In this document: in pieces, positions 28,793 to 41,290 of the stretch
How positions within the stretch are numbered: the first letter of the stretch is position 1
Layout of the letters: every line of letters begins with the position of its first letter
Made by a program: the position numbers and the translations under genes
The notes under the pieces: generated by a model
Told to the model about the DNA's origin: nothing
Databases searched by the model: none
What the model saw: only the letters and a program-made list of their open reading frames with translations
Assembly: GCA_035772405.1 (NCBI GenBank)
Contig: JAYKKM010000495.1
Coordinates: 248,001-312,000, forward strand
DNA from: Chrysogorgia sp. JL179-B06
Lineage: Eukaryota; Cnidaria; Anthozoa; Scleralcyonacea; Chrysogorgiidae
Length of the DNA stretch: 64,000 nt
Reading direction: 5' to 3'

Positions 28793-29429
28793 TCTAGTAC
28801 GTATTCCTTATAAGGAAGCGCAAATAGAAGGCATTGACGAGCAAATAGAGTGAATTAACGAGCAAATAGCTGACACGTTCAAACCTCGTACCAGCCTCCT
28901 TGTTAATTGGATTGTTACCGACCCCAAAACAACAAAGGTCCTAACCCTTTGGCAAACGTTTTCTTGAGAAATAAACCACCCCCAAAGCTATAGAATATAT
29001 CAAAGGAAAGTTAAATTATCTATTTACAACATACGTACAGCTTTATCCCGGTAGCTAACTTAGTTCTCTTTAAAAGCGCGGATAATCGAACATGCGAAAA
29101 TATAATTTTCCTAATACGGACACAATCTTAAACAAAAACACGGCTGTCTTCGACGAACGTTTTCTTGAGAAATAATCAACTCCCAAAGCTACAATATATA
29201 TTAAAAAGCAGATAAATTATCTGTTTACAATATGCGTACAGCTTATCCTGCTAGCGAACGTAGTTTTCTTAAAAAGAGCGGATAATCGAACATATCGTAA
29301 CGTGTTAATAATCCCGCATCCAGTTTGCTGGTGCGAGTGCCATGTATTTGTTCGTTAATGCCTTCTATTTGCTCGTCAATGCCTTCTATTTGCTCGTCGG
29401 TCACTTCCTTATATGGAATACGTACTAGA
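28793..29429. mobile_element. Inverted-repeat element with internal direct repeats
   Basis: The ends are inverted copies of TCTAGTACGTATTCC, extending inward through a minisatellite of the unit GAAGGCATTGACGAGCAAATA. Internally a segment of about 135 bases (28961-29095) is repeated at 29159-29293 (TTTTCTTGAGAAATAA to GGATAATCGAACAT). Non-coding. It lies directly left of the YR1 element. Confidence 0.6.
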
Positions 29430-29438
29430 AGTACATTT

Positions 29439-29547
29439 AACAATTATACCATCAGCTCGAGTCGTATATGAGCTCATAGCCAACGAGGCGCGAAGCGCCG
29501 AGTTGGCTATTAGTTCATATACGACGAGAGCGAATGGTATAATTGTT
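29439..29547. repeat. Foldback hairpin at the 3' side of YR1
   Basis: The arms begin AACAATTATACCAT and end ATGGTATAATTGTT, with a second matched section (GTCGTATATGA, then ATAGCCAAC) inside and a GC-rich loop GAGGCGCGAAGCGCCGA. A related sequence (GGCTATGAGCTGATAGCC, GCTCATAT) lies on the other side of the gene at about 31298-31355. Confidence 0.75.
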
Positions 29548-29811
29548 TTATTATATAGCAAAACTTCGTATTAAATTAAAATTTATTACCCAAACAAAAT
29601 TGAATGCAAAATTAATGATTTTATTACATCCGGCATGCGCAGTACAAAGAATAATTATGCGCGTGCGCCGAAAATTGATATAAATTCTCAACTCCTGTCA
29701 ATCATGTGTCAATGCAAATGAATTCGACACTGATATGTGGTAAACAAGTTATTTGAGTCGTAAATCGACAAAATAAATGCATAAACATTGCAATAACAAG
29801 TTAGTTTACGG

Positions 29812-31271
29812 TCAATTGTAGATCTGCACATTGCAGTTATGGAAGTTAAACACTGGACTCTGTGTCGTCAAGCTGCTTTGATTTTTTAATGTTAACGACT
29901 GGTTGTTAACAACTGATGTCGACTGAGCATTTGTAGAAGAAATAGACACCGTGGAGACATCAGTAATGCTACGATTTTCTTGATTTTGATTTGTTTCACT
30001 CAAGATCGCTGGAACTGCATCGCTTGGATTAATATAACTGCTTAAGATGGCAGACATCGCTTCTTGTTGACGTGCGGATGGCCGGCTGCTGTAAGACTCT
30101 ATGGAAGCGTCGGATTTATGGCCTGTCAAAGACTTTATATGTCGATTTTCAACGTGGGCATCCGACAGAACCGTGACTGATGTCGCTCTAATGCAGTGAT
30201 TTGTTAAAGGAGGCTCAATTCCTGCTCTCTCGCTCATAACACGAAGCAAGTTTCCAAGGGTCGATTCGCCGACTGGCGCGTTGGAATACCAAACCATGTC
30301 GGCGTTGACATCAAAATTTTGGCAATTTGGATCCTTTGGTCGCTGGAAAAGACAGTCACAGGAAGGATTTAGATGCTTCAAGTAGTTCTTGATTGTTTTG
30401 ACTGGGCAGATATTTGAGTCGGGAACAGAAAAGATTTTGCCATCGGATTCGTCTTCAGGATCGTTGAGGCCTCCTTGATGATTTTTTGTCGCTAGGAGAG
30501 CACCTGGAACTTCACGGTTGAGTTCAAAAAAACTCTTTACCGTCTGGTGTTAATCTCTGAATTAGCATGGACGGCTTCAACTGCCTTTGGTTTTCTCTGC
30601 CTCTTTTGCCAAAGTAAAAACTTAGGAAGAACCAGACAGTACGGAATAGTTGTGCAGGACTTTTGCTGTCGGCTGGCCCCAACTCACCAGAACTAAAAAG
30701 CAGCTGGATTTGGTCGCTTGAAATAGCTCTTTTGTGAACTGTGCCTGCTATTTTTCCGGATTTTCTTAAATCTTTGACAAACGCATTTAAGACAGCATTT
30801 GCTTCGGAAAAGGTAGGATCTCCAATTATTGAGAAATCTTTATTGTTTGGAGGGCTTTTCAGAAACCGGTCAATGGCAGCTCTTATCGACTTCATTGTTG
30901 TTGTTTTATAATACGAGCTGTCTTTTTGTCTAGCAGACGTATAAAACAGCTTCAGACAAGTATTCAACTCGGGTTTTGACATGTATGTGATGTATTTTTC
31001 AAACTTTTTAGAACTTATGAACCATTCTAAAAATTAAACCCGAAAATTTAAATTTTATAAACAAATATTTTTTACGGCGTCGTTTTCAACTTTCAATCAA
31101 TGTTTATTTAGAGAAATTGCAGTTTTTCGTATTTTTTATTTGAAAGAAATATCTACTTACCATCAAATACTTTCATCCCATATTTTGTAGCTTTGTTTGT
31201 ATTTTTTGGTGTATTTTTTCAAGTAAAAGTTGAATTTCGTCTTCGTTTAAATGGACAAATCGTTCAGCCAT
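29812..31271 (-). CDS. YR1: DUF3504-type tyrosine recombinase, two exons (Crypton-related)
   Basis: Exon 1 is 31161-31271 (MAERFVHLNEDEIQLLLEK), with donor GTAAGT at 31155-31160. The acceptor ends at 31027 and exon 2 starts at 31026 (phase matches, giving DEWFISSKKF across the join). Exon 2 has the recombinase features: first Arg in YFGKRGRENQ, HxxR in NHCIRAT, His in TGHKSDASIESY with the nucleophile Tyr at its end. Frame changes occur at an A run in exon 1 and at 30526-30532. The family is related to Crypton recombinases and vertebrate KIAA1958/ZMYM-type domains. It would cut and rejoin DNA through a 3'-phosphotyrosine link. The start lies about 100 bases from the right edge of its insert, consistent with a mobile element gene. 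Confidence 0.75.
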
Positions 31272-31838
31272 TGTTTTTGATTTCTGTACTAGTAGGCTAT
31301 GAGCTGATAGCCTGGTAGTAGGGAGCCAATCAGATTACGCAAAAGCTCATATCCGATAGCATGCTATATAATAAATGGAAATAGCCTCCACCCTTTACCA
31401 GGGTCTTCTCTTCCCTCGCTCCACTCCCCTCCCATCCCGGGCGCTCCCTCCCCGGGCACTGAGAAGACCCTGGGTACGAGGTTGGGCGATCATGGTATTA
31501 CTACAACTAAATTAACATATATTTGTATAAATAAAATGAAATAACCAAAATTGAATGATCAAGGAATAGAGAAAGTGTGAAAACAATTTTGATTATTACT
31601 GTGTAAACATCATCTTCAATTAAAGTAAGTTAAAGTTAGTAAGAAGTTAGAGAAAAAATTACATAAACTAGTAACATCATGAAAAGGCGTTGATAGACTG
31701 CGCGACATGTTGCACTTTAGGCAAACAGTTTTCCAGGTTCGAGCATCATCCAGGTCATAGGATACAAGAGCGTTATGGTAGTAGTCTAATAATGACTTCT
31801 TAAACAGTGTAAGAGTTAAGCATTCTAGTCTTAAGTGT

Positions 31839-32244
31839 TCAGGGAGAGTTCCAAATTCTAGTTGTGCTAATAAAAAATGAGCGCTGGTAGGTGGCTGTCT
31901 TACATTTACGAGGGAAGAACGAAATTACATTGGTATTTCGAGTAGGCCTTGATGGAATAAAACGTGCAAGTAAGATATCGTTCGGTATAGTTACAATACC
32001 GTTTAGGGAATAAGGGCGGATCGAGGATAAATTTTGAAGCTCTGCGTTGAATGCGCTCTTTCCTTCTGATTGGCTCAACTACTGGCACCAGACTTGGGTG
32101 GCATAGGCCAGTGCTGGATGCACAATTGCCAGGTAGAGGGTGTGGCGGATCTTTCGATCTCCAAGGCAGATCTGTACAGAAACCCAAGCAACTTGCCAGC
32201 CTGAGCTCAACGATCCAAGGTGTGTTACGACCAGGTAGGCACAC
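31839..32244 (-). pseudogene. Reverse transcriptase C-terminal fragment
   Basis: Two overlapping frames give pieces of the region downstream of an RT fingers/palm domain: LAYATQVW-like then RIQRRASKFILDP, followed by SSIRPYSLNGI and a C-terminal TRIWNSP. The IQRRASKFI phrase is the usual sequence after the RT of CR1/Jockey-type elements. The 5' parts are missing. It is a dead copy. Confidence 0.5.
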
Positions 32245-32969
32245 CAGTAACCCATATGCCTAGGCCCTCTTCCAATGTAACTTCCAGGGTCTTGTTCTTA
32301 ATCTCGTAATGGTATTCAGCAGGGTTCACTTTCCTGGTAATTCGCTGGAACTTGCATTTGTCTTGATTAACGATAAGCCCTGAAACAGTTGACTTTGTAT
32401 TTGGCTTGTTAATTCTATTTATCTGGCAAAATTACGAATATTTTGTTTCATAGAATGTTTACATAGAATAAAAACGTTTACATAGAATAAAAACGCTATT
32501 TGCACAATCTGACCCAAGCAAAGCCGTGTTTATCGAAAAACAGTACATGAAAAATTGCATGCTTTTCAGCTGATGTAATAAAAACCTTAAACCAATAGAT
32601 GTATGTACGCCACCTGTACCCGTTTTTGTATGAACATCTTGCGAGTAGGGGCGTCGCCAAGGAGGGACAAGTCCCCTCCACTTTTCTTCAAGACCAATTT
32701 TGAAATTCTTCTAAATCCGGTTAGAAACGCTTGGAGCGGGGGGAGGGGTGGATGTGCTCATAGTTTGGAGCAAAGCTGTCCAACACTCCAAGTGGAGTCT
32801 CCAACTTCGAATTGAACCTCATCAACGTAATTTGAAACTTTGCAACAAACGGACTTCTGACCATGCATTGAAAAGTAAAATTAAACTGAAACAGACTGGG
32901 CAATCTGTGCCTGTAGCAGGGAGTTTTAAACTCACCAAACGTATTGAGAAGCGAAAACAAGAAGCCTAA

Positions 32970-33254
32970 TTGCCAAAATTTGAATGGGTGAATATCACAA
33001 AGCAGAAGAAGATTGGATATGGGAGTTTCGGTTTGGTGTACTTGGCAAAATATGGCAGTACAACTGCAGGTGGTCCGCAACTTGTTGTTGTGAAGAAACT
33101 GAAGAGCGTGTCCATTGATTCACAAACTGGTTTTATAAAAGAAGCAAAGATCCAGAACAGTGTTAAAGGACACCGAAACATCAATTTATTAGGATTTTGT
33201 ATTTGCAGTATTCAAGTTTTGCTTTGGCATGTTGTAGAACGTGGACTGCATTAG
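32970..33254 (+). pseudogene. Protein kinase N-lobe fragment
   Basis: The frame contains a glycine-rich loop IGYGSFGLVYLAKYG, the VVVKKLK strand with the ATP-binding Lys, and an alpha-C region with FIKEAKIQNSVKGHRNINLLGF. The frame upstream is open (SVPVAGSFKLTKRIEKRK) but ends in a TAA at 32967-32969 immediately before. The C-lobe with HRD and DFG is not found downstream. This is a broken exon or retrocopy of a host or transposon-carried kinase. Confidence 0.6.
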
Positions 33255-33627
33255 ACTGGACTAACTGGCATGCACAAACTGTGGTGCATACAAGTGCTCG
33301 AGATGCACAATGTCATTAGCGTATAGCTGAGATGTGTATAATATTTCATGCGTTTACAAGTCTGCGTTTTACAAGTAACTGCCACGAGTCCACTTGAGTC
33401 TGTGTTTTACAACATGCCAGTAAAAACAAAATACTGTATTTTAAGTAATTACATGTATACATTGAGTGACAGACATACTTTTTACATTAAACCTTTAAAC
33501 AATATCTTAAAAATACAATATTCATTGCATTTGGTTTCTTTTTCCAACATATTCTTTCATAAGACATATTACTGCCTTTATTAATCTATTTTTGAGATGT
33601 ACCTATATGCTTGTAACACAGCATTGC

Positions 33628-33978
33628 TTAAACCATAACAGGTAGGATAACCTCCTGTTGATAAAGCTTACCATGACTGTACCAATGGATGGATGCAAAC
33701 TTGTTGATCTTTGACATTTGTATTTCTTCCAACATAACATTTTCTTTATCCAAACAGTTTAGATCAACTGCTTGTGGGTTGACAAGCATGTTGTACACAC
33801 ACTCTTCAAACAATGCGGGTGCTGGCCCACCTTGAACAATGCTAGTTGCAGCAATCTCTTGCAAGAATCTAAAATTACCATTTTGAGTATGGTACATGGA
33901 GTTCACTGGAGCTCCATTGGGGAACATTGAAGATTTCATGTTGGGAATGGCATCTGCCAAACTTGATGAACTGCTCAT
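33628..33978 (-). CDS. HECT-domain-like fragment
   Basis: The 116-residue frame contains NGNFRFLQEIAATSIVQGGP followed by APALFEECVYNMLV, which matches the N-lobe of the divergent HECT ubiquitin ligase domains found in many invertebrate and fish genes (a segment with I, H/Q-GGP-P and an aromatic). The catalytic Cys lobe is not present. It is probably one exon of a larger gene or a fragment; the neighbouring kinase piece on the opposite strand suggests a region of gene scraps. Confidence 0.45.
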   Translation of the reverse strand: MSSSSSLADAIPNMKSSMFPNGAPVNSMYHTQNGNFRFLQEIAATSIVQGGPAPALFEECVYNMLVNPQAVDLNCLDKENVMLEEIQMSKINKFASIHWYSHGKLYQQEVILPVMV

Positions 33979-34162
33979 CTTGTTGCAGGGCTTAAATTGC
34001 AGTGAAAGTAACCTAGAGATCAGATAATGATTTACAAAGTAGAAGATTATGTATCTTCAAAATATAATCATTTTGAGCAAATATTCCAAGACTACATAAA
34101 CAACAAACTAAATATACGAAATAAATATAGACAAGTATAATCACATCATTAAATATCCAATA

Positions 34163-37100
34163 GTTAGATAGATAGATAGATAACTTTATTTATACACGCT
34201 GACCCCGTCAACCGAAGCTGATTTCCACGAGGGGCGTGTGCAAAAATAGAAAAATGTTACATGAAGAATGATATTAACTAGCTATTTACAAGAAACTTAA
34301 ATTTAAAAAGGTAGAATATTAAATTATTTACATGATAAGAACGTTATTTGAAATTTTTACAGGTACATCAATTTACTTGTTACTCTATGTCAATGATGTG
34401 AGCAGCGATTTTAGTTCGAAAGGAAGAAAGAGTTTTGCTTTCCCTAATTTCCTTTGGAATAGAATTCCAAAGGTGTGCTCCGTCATACATGAAACTATTT
34501 TTCATATTGTTAGTACGCGGTTTTGGTAAACTAAGACCACTTGAAATGTCCCGAAGGTTGTAGTTTGTTTTCTCACTTTTGTACGAAAAATTATTAGTGA
34601 GTGATTTGGGACCCATTTTATTTAATACTTTATACATCATTTTTGCCTTAGCTTTCTTCCTTTCTGTTTTGAGTGGCTCCCAGCCCAATGCACGTAAAGC
34701 AATAGAGTGATTTACGTCATTGCTCATGTTCAAAATAATTCTGGCAGCTCTATTTTGGAGTCTTTGGAGTCGTTTTGATTGCGATTCACCAAACACATCC
34801 CATACTTCACAGCAGTAATCAAAGTATGGTCGAACAATAGCGTTATATATCGAAATGAGTGTATCTTTGTCAACAAATGGTTTGACTCGACGAATAGCAG
34901 ATATTCCTGCTGTTATTTTTTTGCAAATATTCTCAGTATTACTTTTCCAAGACAAATGCTGGTCAACTGTTACTCCAAGAGTTTTGCATTCATAAACCTG
35001 CTTAATTTGTTTATTTTCAATGAAAATATTCGGTTGACAATCAGAAATACTTTTTATCTTTGGTTTTGAACCAATTAACATAAACTCAGTCTTAGCAACG
35101 TTAAGGCTAAGTTTATTCGCGATTAGCCATTTTCTAAGGTTTTCTAAATCAGAATTTGCTGCAGCTTCAAGGTCAGTTATAGAATCTCCCGAAGCTGTCA
35201 GATTTGTGTCGTCGGCAAACATCCGAGGTTTTGTTTTATTTAGACATTCTGGCAAATCATTAATATATAACAAAAAGAAAAGTGGCCCTAAAATGGAACC
35301 TTGTGGTACACCACACTTAATCAGTCGCTCTGATGAAAAATAGTTTTTTTACTTGGCATTTTTGATTTCGGTTTGTAAGATATGATTTGAGCAAAGTTAG
35401 AGCTTGTCCTTTTACTCCATACAGCTCTAATTTCCTCAACAGAATTTGATGATCAACAGTATCAAATGCTTTTTTTAAATCGATTAAAACTACTAGGTTA
35501 AACATTTTTCTGTCTAGATTTACATACCAATCATTGGTACAGTCCAGTAGAGCAGTGGCTGTGGAGTGAAATTTTCGAAAACCAAATTGGGAATCGCTTA
35601 AAAGTTCAAATTTTGTTAAATAGTTGTACAGTTGATCATATAGAATTCGTTCCATAATTTTGCTAATGGCTGGCAAAACTGATATTGGCCTGTAGTTTCC
35701 TGGAATATTGCGTTGACCGTTTTTATACAGTGGTATTACTCTAGCCACTTTCCATTCATTAGGAAAAGAAGATAAAGTAATAGCCTGATTAAAAATAAGT
35801 GTCAGTGAATCTGAAATGGCAGGAGCAGCTATTTTAATAATTTTGCAAGAAATCTTATCAATGCCTGTGGCTTTATTGCTAGAAAGCCCATGCAAGAGAT
35901 GACAAACATTACTGACCGTAACAGGCTGGAATGCAGCAAATTCTGATTTAGCATCCTTAGTATACGTTTCAAAATTGTAATTTGCAGTATCAATTTTGCT
36001 TGCTAAATCAGGGCCGATATTTGAAAAATAATCATTAAAGCCCTCTGCAATATCTTGGGGATTTGTTAAGTTATTTTCATCTAGTATTAGTTCATTCACC
36101 ACTGTTGGTTTGCTTTTCTTACCCAATAAGTTGTTTATAGTTTTCCAAGCATTTTTAGGATTGAATTTTTGACCAGCTATTTTCGAGGAATAGTAATCTT
36201 TTTTGGCATTCCTTAGCTCTATATTTAATTTGTTTCTGGTTCTTTTATAATTTAACCAATCATTTTCTAGGTTTGTTAAGATGGCTTTTCGTTTTAATTT
36301 ATCCCTCGTAATTATAAGTTTCTTTATATCACCTGTAATCCAAGGGACTTTTTTCGATTTGGTTTTTTTGTGTTGAAGTGGTGCATGCTTATCTAAAACC
36401 TCTAGGAATAATTTTTTCCAAATCTCCCACATGGTATTTGGATCTTCTGCAAAAAAATACACATATTCCCAGTGCTGTTTCAGCAGTTCCGCAACAAATT
36501 TTTCCTCATTAAAATTTTTCATGTTTCTCATCTCAACAACATTTTCTTGTTTTTTTACAACAGAAATTTTCCTGATTGCAAATATTAAGCTATGATCACT
36601 TATACCTATATGAATAACACCAGAGTCAGAAATTTTCTCTGGTGTATTAGTAACAATATGATCAATTAGACTGGTGGTTGTCATAGTTACTCGAGTAGCT
36701 TCATCTATCAGTTGTGATAATTGATATAATTCATACAATGACTTAATTTTCTTTGTTGGTATGTTAGAATCCTTATCTGGTTTTAGCAAATCACAGTTTA
36801 GATCACCCAGAATATACATCTCTTTATTTTCATTATCAATAGCTTTGATCAATTTTTCGAGATGATCAAAGAATTCAGATAATGCACTGGGTGGTCTATA
36901 AACTGTCGTAACAAGAAATGGTCTGCTGTGTGGCTTAATAATTTCAACACAAACAGCTTCTAGTTCCGAGGGAACCAGATCATGTCTTATTTTATAGTTG
37001 ATGGAGCTACGCAAGTATATACAAACTCCACCCCCATTTCTTGATCTGTCTTTTCTTACAATATCGTAATCATCAAGGCTAATAATATTATCAGTTATAT

Positions 37101-37333
37101 TAGAATCTAGTCGTGTCTCATTGAAAGCAATAAGGTCAATGCACTTGTTTGACATTGAATACCTTATTTCATCAATTTTCTTTGGCAGACTAACAATGTT
37201 TAGAAAAGCCATCTTAAAACCTCTTTCATTAGGAATGGAGTTAAGGCTAGTGAAAAAATCGCTGCTCACATTATTTGAAAAAATATTAGAAATATCTAAT
37301 ATTTCATTAGGAGTAGAATTATCTAATGGTTCA
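34163..37333 (-). mobile_element. Retro B: non-LTR retrotransposon with EEP endonuclease and RT
   Basis: The first part (37269 to 35317) has an AP-type endonuclease (MAFLNIVSLPKKIDEIR, AFNETRLD, YRPPS, LGDLNCDLL, SDHSLIF), then an RT (ATGIDKISCKII, ARVIPLYKNGQRNIPGNYRP, FGFRKFHSTATALLD, LIDLKKAFDTVDH). After a frame change near 35300 the second part (35273 to 34380) continues LYINDLPECLNKTKPRMFADDTNL and the thumb/connection region. The 3' end has an AATAAA signal and a (TATC)n tail at 34163-34183. It is a CR1/L2-like layout and probably near full length. Confidence 0.85.
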
Positions 37334-37964
37334 ACACTTGGTGACGTATCTCAGGTATGTCGACCAGTCCCTCCTCTGATGTAGTCAGGCATCTTCAAAA
37401 AGTCAGAAAAGGAATTAAGTTGTCTCTGAACAAAAGTGTTAAAAAAAAGGTCGTATTTCGTCATCAAACTCCCCGCTTTTTCACATCAGACCACATATAT
37501 ATTTAAAATGTTGTTGACTTTCTGTTGAACAGACATTAATTTGTTTGGTGTTTATGTTGTATTACAGCCAAGTATTCAAAGTCCTTGAGCAATGAACAAG
37601 TACATGTGATTTTTTCATTAGATGGAGAAGGTATGTGACAAGGTGTCAGTTTCTATTATTTACTATCTTTTGTGTAGTGTACTGTAAATGATTATTGTAT
37701 AATTTAATTTATTTAGTTCTCCTTGATCCAAGGGGATGTTTGTACATCTGCAAAGAATGCGTGATCGAATCACTGGATCCAGGTAGGCGTGGCCATCTTT
37801 TCATGTTGATATACTGTAAATGATAATTGTACAATTTAATTTATTTAAATGATACATGGATGATCGTCAAGCTCATATCCTCTGAAAAATTATTCTGAGT
37901 CCTGGACAGAAATCGAACCTGTAACCTTCTGATTACCAGTGAGATAAATTTGAAATTTTAAATA

Positions 37965-40516
37965 AATTTTAAATTTGTTCAAGATTCACAATTCAGAGAT
38001 GTCGTTCTAATTGGTGATTTTAACTACCCTAACATCCAATGGTCTAATGGTTCAGGTTTCTCTACCTTAAGTTCAGAATCTAGTTTAATTGACATTGTCA
38101 CTGAGTTTAGTTACCTACAATTGATCAACTCGCCTACCCGCGGTAACAATCTTATCGGCCTGGTTTTAACTACAAACGAACATTTGACCAACAACTTCGA
38201 AGTTACTGATGACAAATCCATCTCTCTGCACTCTGATCACAAAGCAATATTTTTCGACTTAAAACTCCATCAACAACCTAAACAATCTTCCGAACGTATA
38301 GTATATGATTACTCTAAGGGAGATTTCGTTGGCCTCATTAACTGTCTCAGGATCACTCCACTAGTAAATATAGTCCTCAACGAAAGTCACGACGTAAATC
38401 TTGTCTGGTCAAAGTGGAAAAACGCTTTCCTTGCTGCGGTAGACTATTTCATTCCTAAAACAAAGCTCAAGCGTTCATTTACCCCTCCGTACATCACCAA
38501 GGACTTACTCCACGCCATCAAAATGAAAGAGTCACTAAGGAGAAAGGCTAAGTACCTCAACTTTGGGAGAAATTCCGCAGAACTCGGCAACACGTCAAGT
38601 GTTGGATGAATTCCAAGAAGAGAGAATATCTCTCTGGACTGTCCGAAAATGTGTTCAATGATCCTAAATCATTTTGGAGATTCTTTAAGAGTAAATCCTC
38701 AAAATCCTCTATCCTTGAAACGTTTTTCTGCGGAGGAAAAAGCGGATGGTTTCAACCAATATTTTGCGTCAGTCTTTATCTCCGACTCCAACACAAGTTC
38801 TTCACCTCTTATCTCTCCTTCTAACTCATCATCTAACTCTTGACTCATTAACTATATCTGAATCCGACGTTCAGTCATTGTTGTTCAATTTATCACCCTC
38901 TAAGGCTACTGGTCCTGACGGTATACCAGCTTATATTCTAAAGCGATGTTCTGAAGTAATCGCCCCGTCTTTGACTGCTCTCTTTGAGCTATCTCTTCAG
39001 CAGGGTGTTTTCCCTTCTGAATGGAAATCTGCAAATGTCGTGCCCATACCCAAGAAAGGCGACGCTCATGAGGCCACAAACTACAGACCAGTTTCATTAC
39101 TCTCCAAAGTTCTAGAACGTCTAATTTTCAATCAGGTTTATTCTTTTGTTAAGAACTCTTTGCATGACCTTCAACACGGCTTTCGTTGCCATAGGTCATG
39201 TGTTACTCAACTTTTGAATGTGCTTCACGACCTTGGTCATACTCTTGATTCTGGTAAGGAAATTGACATGGTTTATCTTGACTTTGCTAAAGCGTTTGAC
39301 TCTGTGTCCCATAGCAAACTCTTGTTCAAACTTAAATCGTTTGGAATCTCTGGTCCACTTCTTAACTGGTTTGCCAATTACCTTCGTGATCGCAAACAGT
39401 GTGTTGTCATTGAAGGAGTTTCCTCATCCTTTCTTAGTGTTACCTCTGGTGTGCCACAAGGTAGTGTAATAGGTCCTCTCCTATTCATACTTGAACGACC
39501 TTCCGGAGGTAACCAAGAATAGTACTGTTGCGCTTTTTGCTGATGACAGCAAATGTTATCGTGCTATACAATCACCAGATGATCGAGATCTCCTCCAGCT
39601 TGACCTGGTCGCTGTCCTGGCAATTGAAATTTAATGTCTCAAAGACGCTTTTACTCAGGATATCCCACAAACGCAACCCTCCAACTCATTCCTACTTTCT
39701 TAACAACGAACCAGTCTCATAACTAGCCAAGTAGACTTGGGTGTGGTTATCAGCAAGATCTCATCTGTCTTATGGTAGTGAGATCTGGGCACCTCAAGGA
39801 TCGTCACGCGATCTTGCGATCCTCGAGGGTGTTCAAAGACGTGCTAGAAAATTCATCCTTCAGGATTATGAGTTGTCATATCCTGAACGTCTTAAGAAGC
39901 TTAATTTACTTCCGATATCCTACTGGCTTGAACTAAAGGATCTCGTTTTCTTTTTTAAATGTAAACAAGGCCTCTTTGACCTAGACATCTCCTCTTTCGT
40001 CACTTTTTCTTCTCAAAGCACGTCTCGCACCCGTTCAAATAAGGACAACTTGCTTCAAATCAACCATTGCAGGACGTCTCTCTATAGGAACTCTTTTTTC
40101 AACCGAATTGTCCTTCTATGGAACAACCTCTCTCCCACCATTCGTAATAGTTCATGCGTTTCCTCCTTCAAACACAGACTAACTGTGTACTACTTTTCTC
40201 TACTACACTCATCTTTCGATGTTAACAGAATGCGCACTTGGAAAACCTTCTGTTCTAAGTGCTGCTCTTTCAACTTAAGCTGTTGTTCCTAATTCGTCAT
40301 GTCTTCTGTAAACTGTATATTTGTTCTGGTCTTTATTTTATGTATGTTATGTTTGTTTTCATTAAGGTCGGTCTTCACATGGGTCATGTCCTGTTGACCT
40401 TACCTTCAACCATATATTTAGTTGTTCAAATTTTTTTCTCTAATTTAATAGTTTTAATTATTTCGCATTTATATATGGTTGTAAAGTTAATAAATAAAAA
40501 AAAAAAAAAAGAAAAA
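37965..40516 (+). mobile_element. Retro C: 5'-truncated non-LTR retrotransposon with poly-A tail
   Basis: The end of an EEP endonuclease (VLIGDFNYPNIQW; SLHSDHKAIFFD) opens the element. Then an RT follows (ATGPDGIPAYILKRC; NVVPIPKKGDAHEATNYRPV; LDFAKAFDSVSHSKLL; GVPQGSVIGPLLF), and, after frame changes near 39510, the FADDSKCY motif and a C-terminal region (ILEGVQRRARKFILQDYELSYPERL, in part). A poly-A tract at 40498-40516 marks the 3' end. Several frame breaks are present, so this copy looks inactive. The insertion is 5'-truncated inside the endonuclease. Confidence 0.8.
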
Positions 40517-40655
40517 GATTTTCCAATAACTTACCATATGATCTGTATATAACTTTTCGTCATAGTTTAATCTCATTTATACATATCAAACAAATCTAAG
40601 TAGCTCGAGAACGAAGTGAGAAATGGAAAAACTGTAAAAGCCATTATTTAGTGAT

Positions 40656-40930
40656 ATGACAAGATTTCATATTTCATTAATATTCATGCTTCCAACAGCT
40701 TTGCATTTAGTGCCACAAACTCGCACAAATGAAGATGAGGATGCAAGTACAAAGAAAATAGAGGAGAAAATAGAAAATGTTGTTGAAGACGAAGAAATAG
40801 AGGATGTTGGCAATGGAGATATAAAACAGTCAAAAGATGACGATGCAAGTATGAAGAAAATAGAGGGGAAATAGAAAATGTCATTGAAGACGAAGAAATA
40901 GAGGATGTTGGCAACCGTGAACAAGGTAAT
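40656..40930 (+). other. Short repeated acidic coding-like exon
   Basis: A segment of about 72 bases encoding DEDASTKKIEEKIENVVEDE-like residues is tandemly duplicated (about 40739-40810 and 40845-40917). The stretch ends at AACAAG followed by GTAATG, a possible splice donor. It may be an exon of an unseen host gene; a stop in the second copy weakens this. Confidence 0.3.
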
Positions 40931-40987
40931 GTTACTTTAAGAACGAAGTTTGTATTAGAAAACTTATATTACATATAAGTTTTATAT

Positions 40988-41060
40988 AATAGTTTTTTTT
41001 AACGAAAATGTATGGCTTATGTCTTTTCATGTGATAAATTTTCGTTAAAAAACAACTATT
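40988..41060. repeat. Foldback hairpin at the 5' side of YR2
   Basis: The arms are AATAGTTTTTTTTAACGAAAAT and an inverted copy ATTTTCGTTAAAAAACAACTATT, shown here only by their ends, separated by about 28 bases. It sits 230 bases before the recombinase frame at 41291. Confidence 0.65.
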
Positions 41061-41290
41061 CGAAAACGGGAAAGAGAATGCATGGCGGTAATAATTCAAT
41101 CGGTTTCTAGACTACAGTATAGTCTCCTGTACTGACCTATAAATTGCTGCTCTATAATAATAAAACCTAATGGTCAGCATGTTTAGGTTAAATATATATA
41201 GTAATTCATATACTTCCCTCTGTTTATTATATGACAATGACGTAATTCTTCCATATAAGGGCACGAGAACAGAACAAATACCAGGCCGTA

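Larger units (their letters stand above)
26593..31391. mobile_element. TIR DNA transposon with 11 bp target duplication, interrupted by a second insertion
   Basis: The outer ends are GTGGAGGCTATTTC (26593-26606) and its reverse complement (31378-31391), flanked by CCTTTACCAGG at 26582-26592 and 31392-31402. The left terminal repeat extends at least to 26650, and the matching right copy is at 28733-28782, so the right end has been split by an insert at 28783-31377 bordered by GAAATAGC on both sides. Without the insert the element is about 2.2 kb and non-coding. An 11 bp duplication fits Mutator-like or related families. No transposase for the outer element is visible. Confidence 0.7.
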
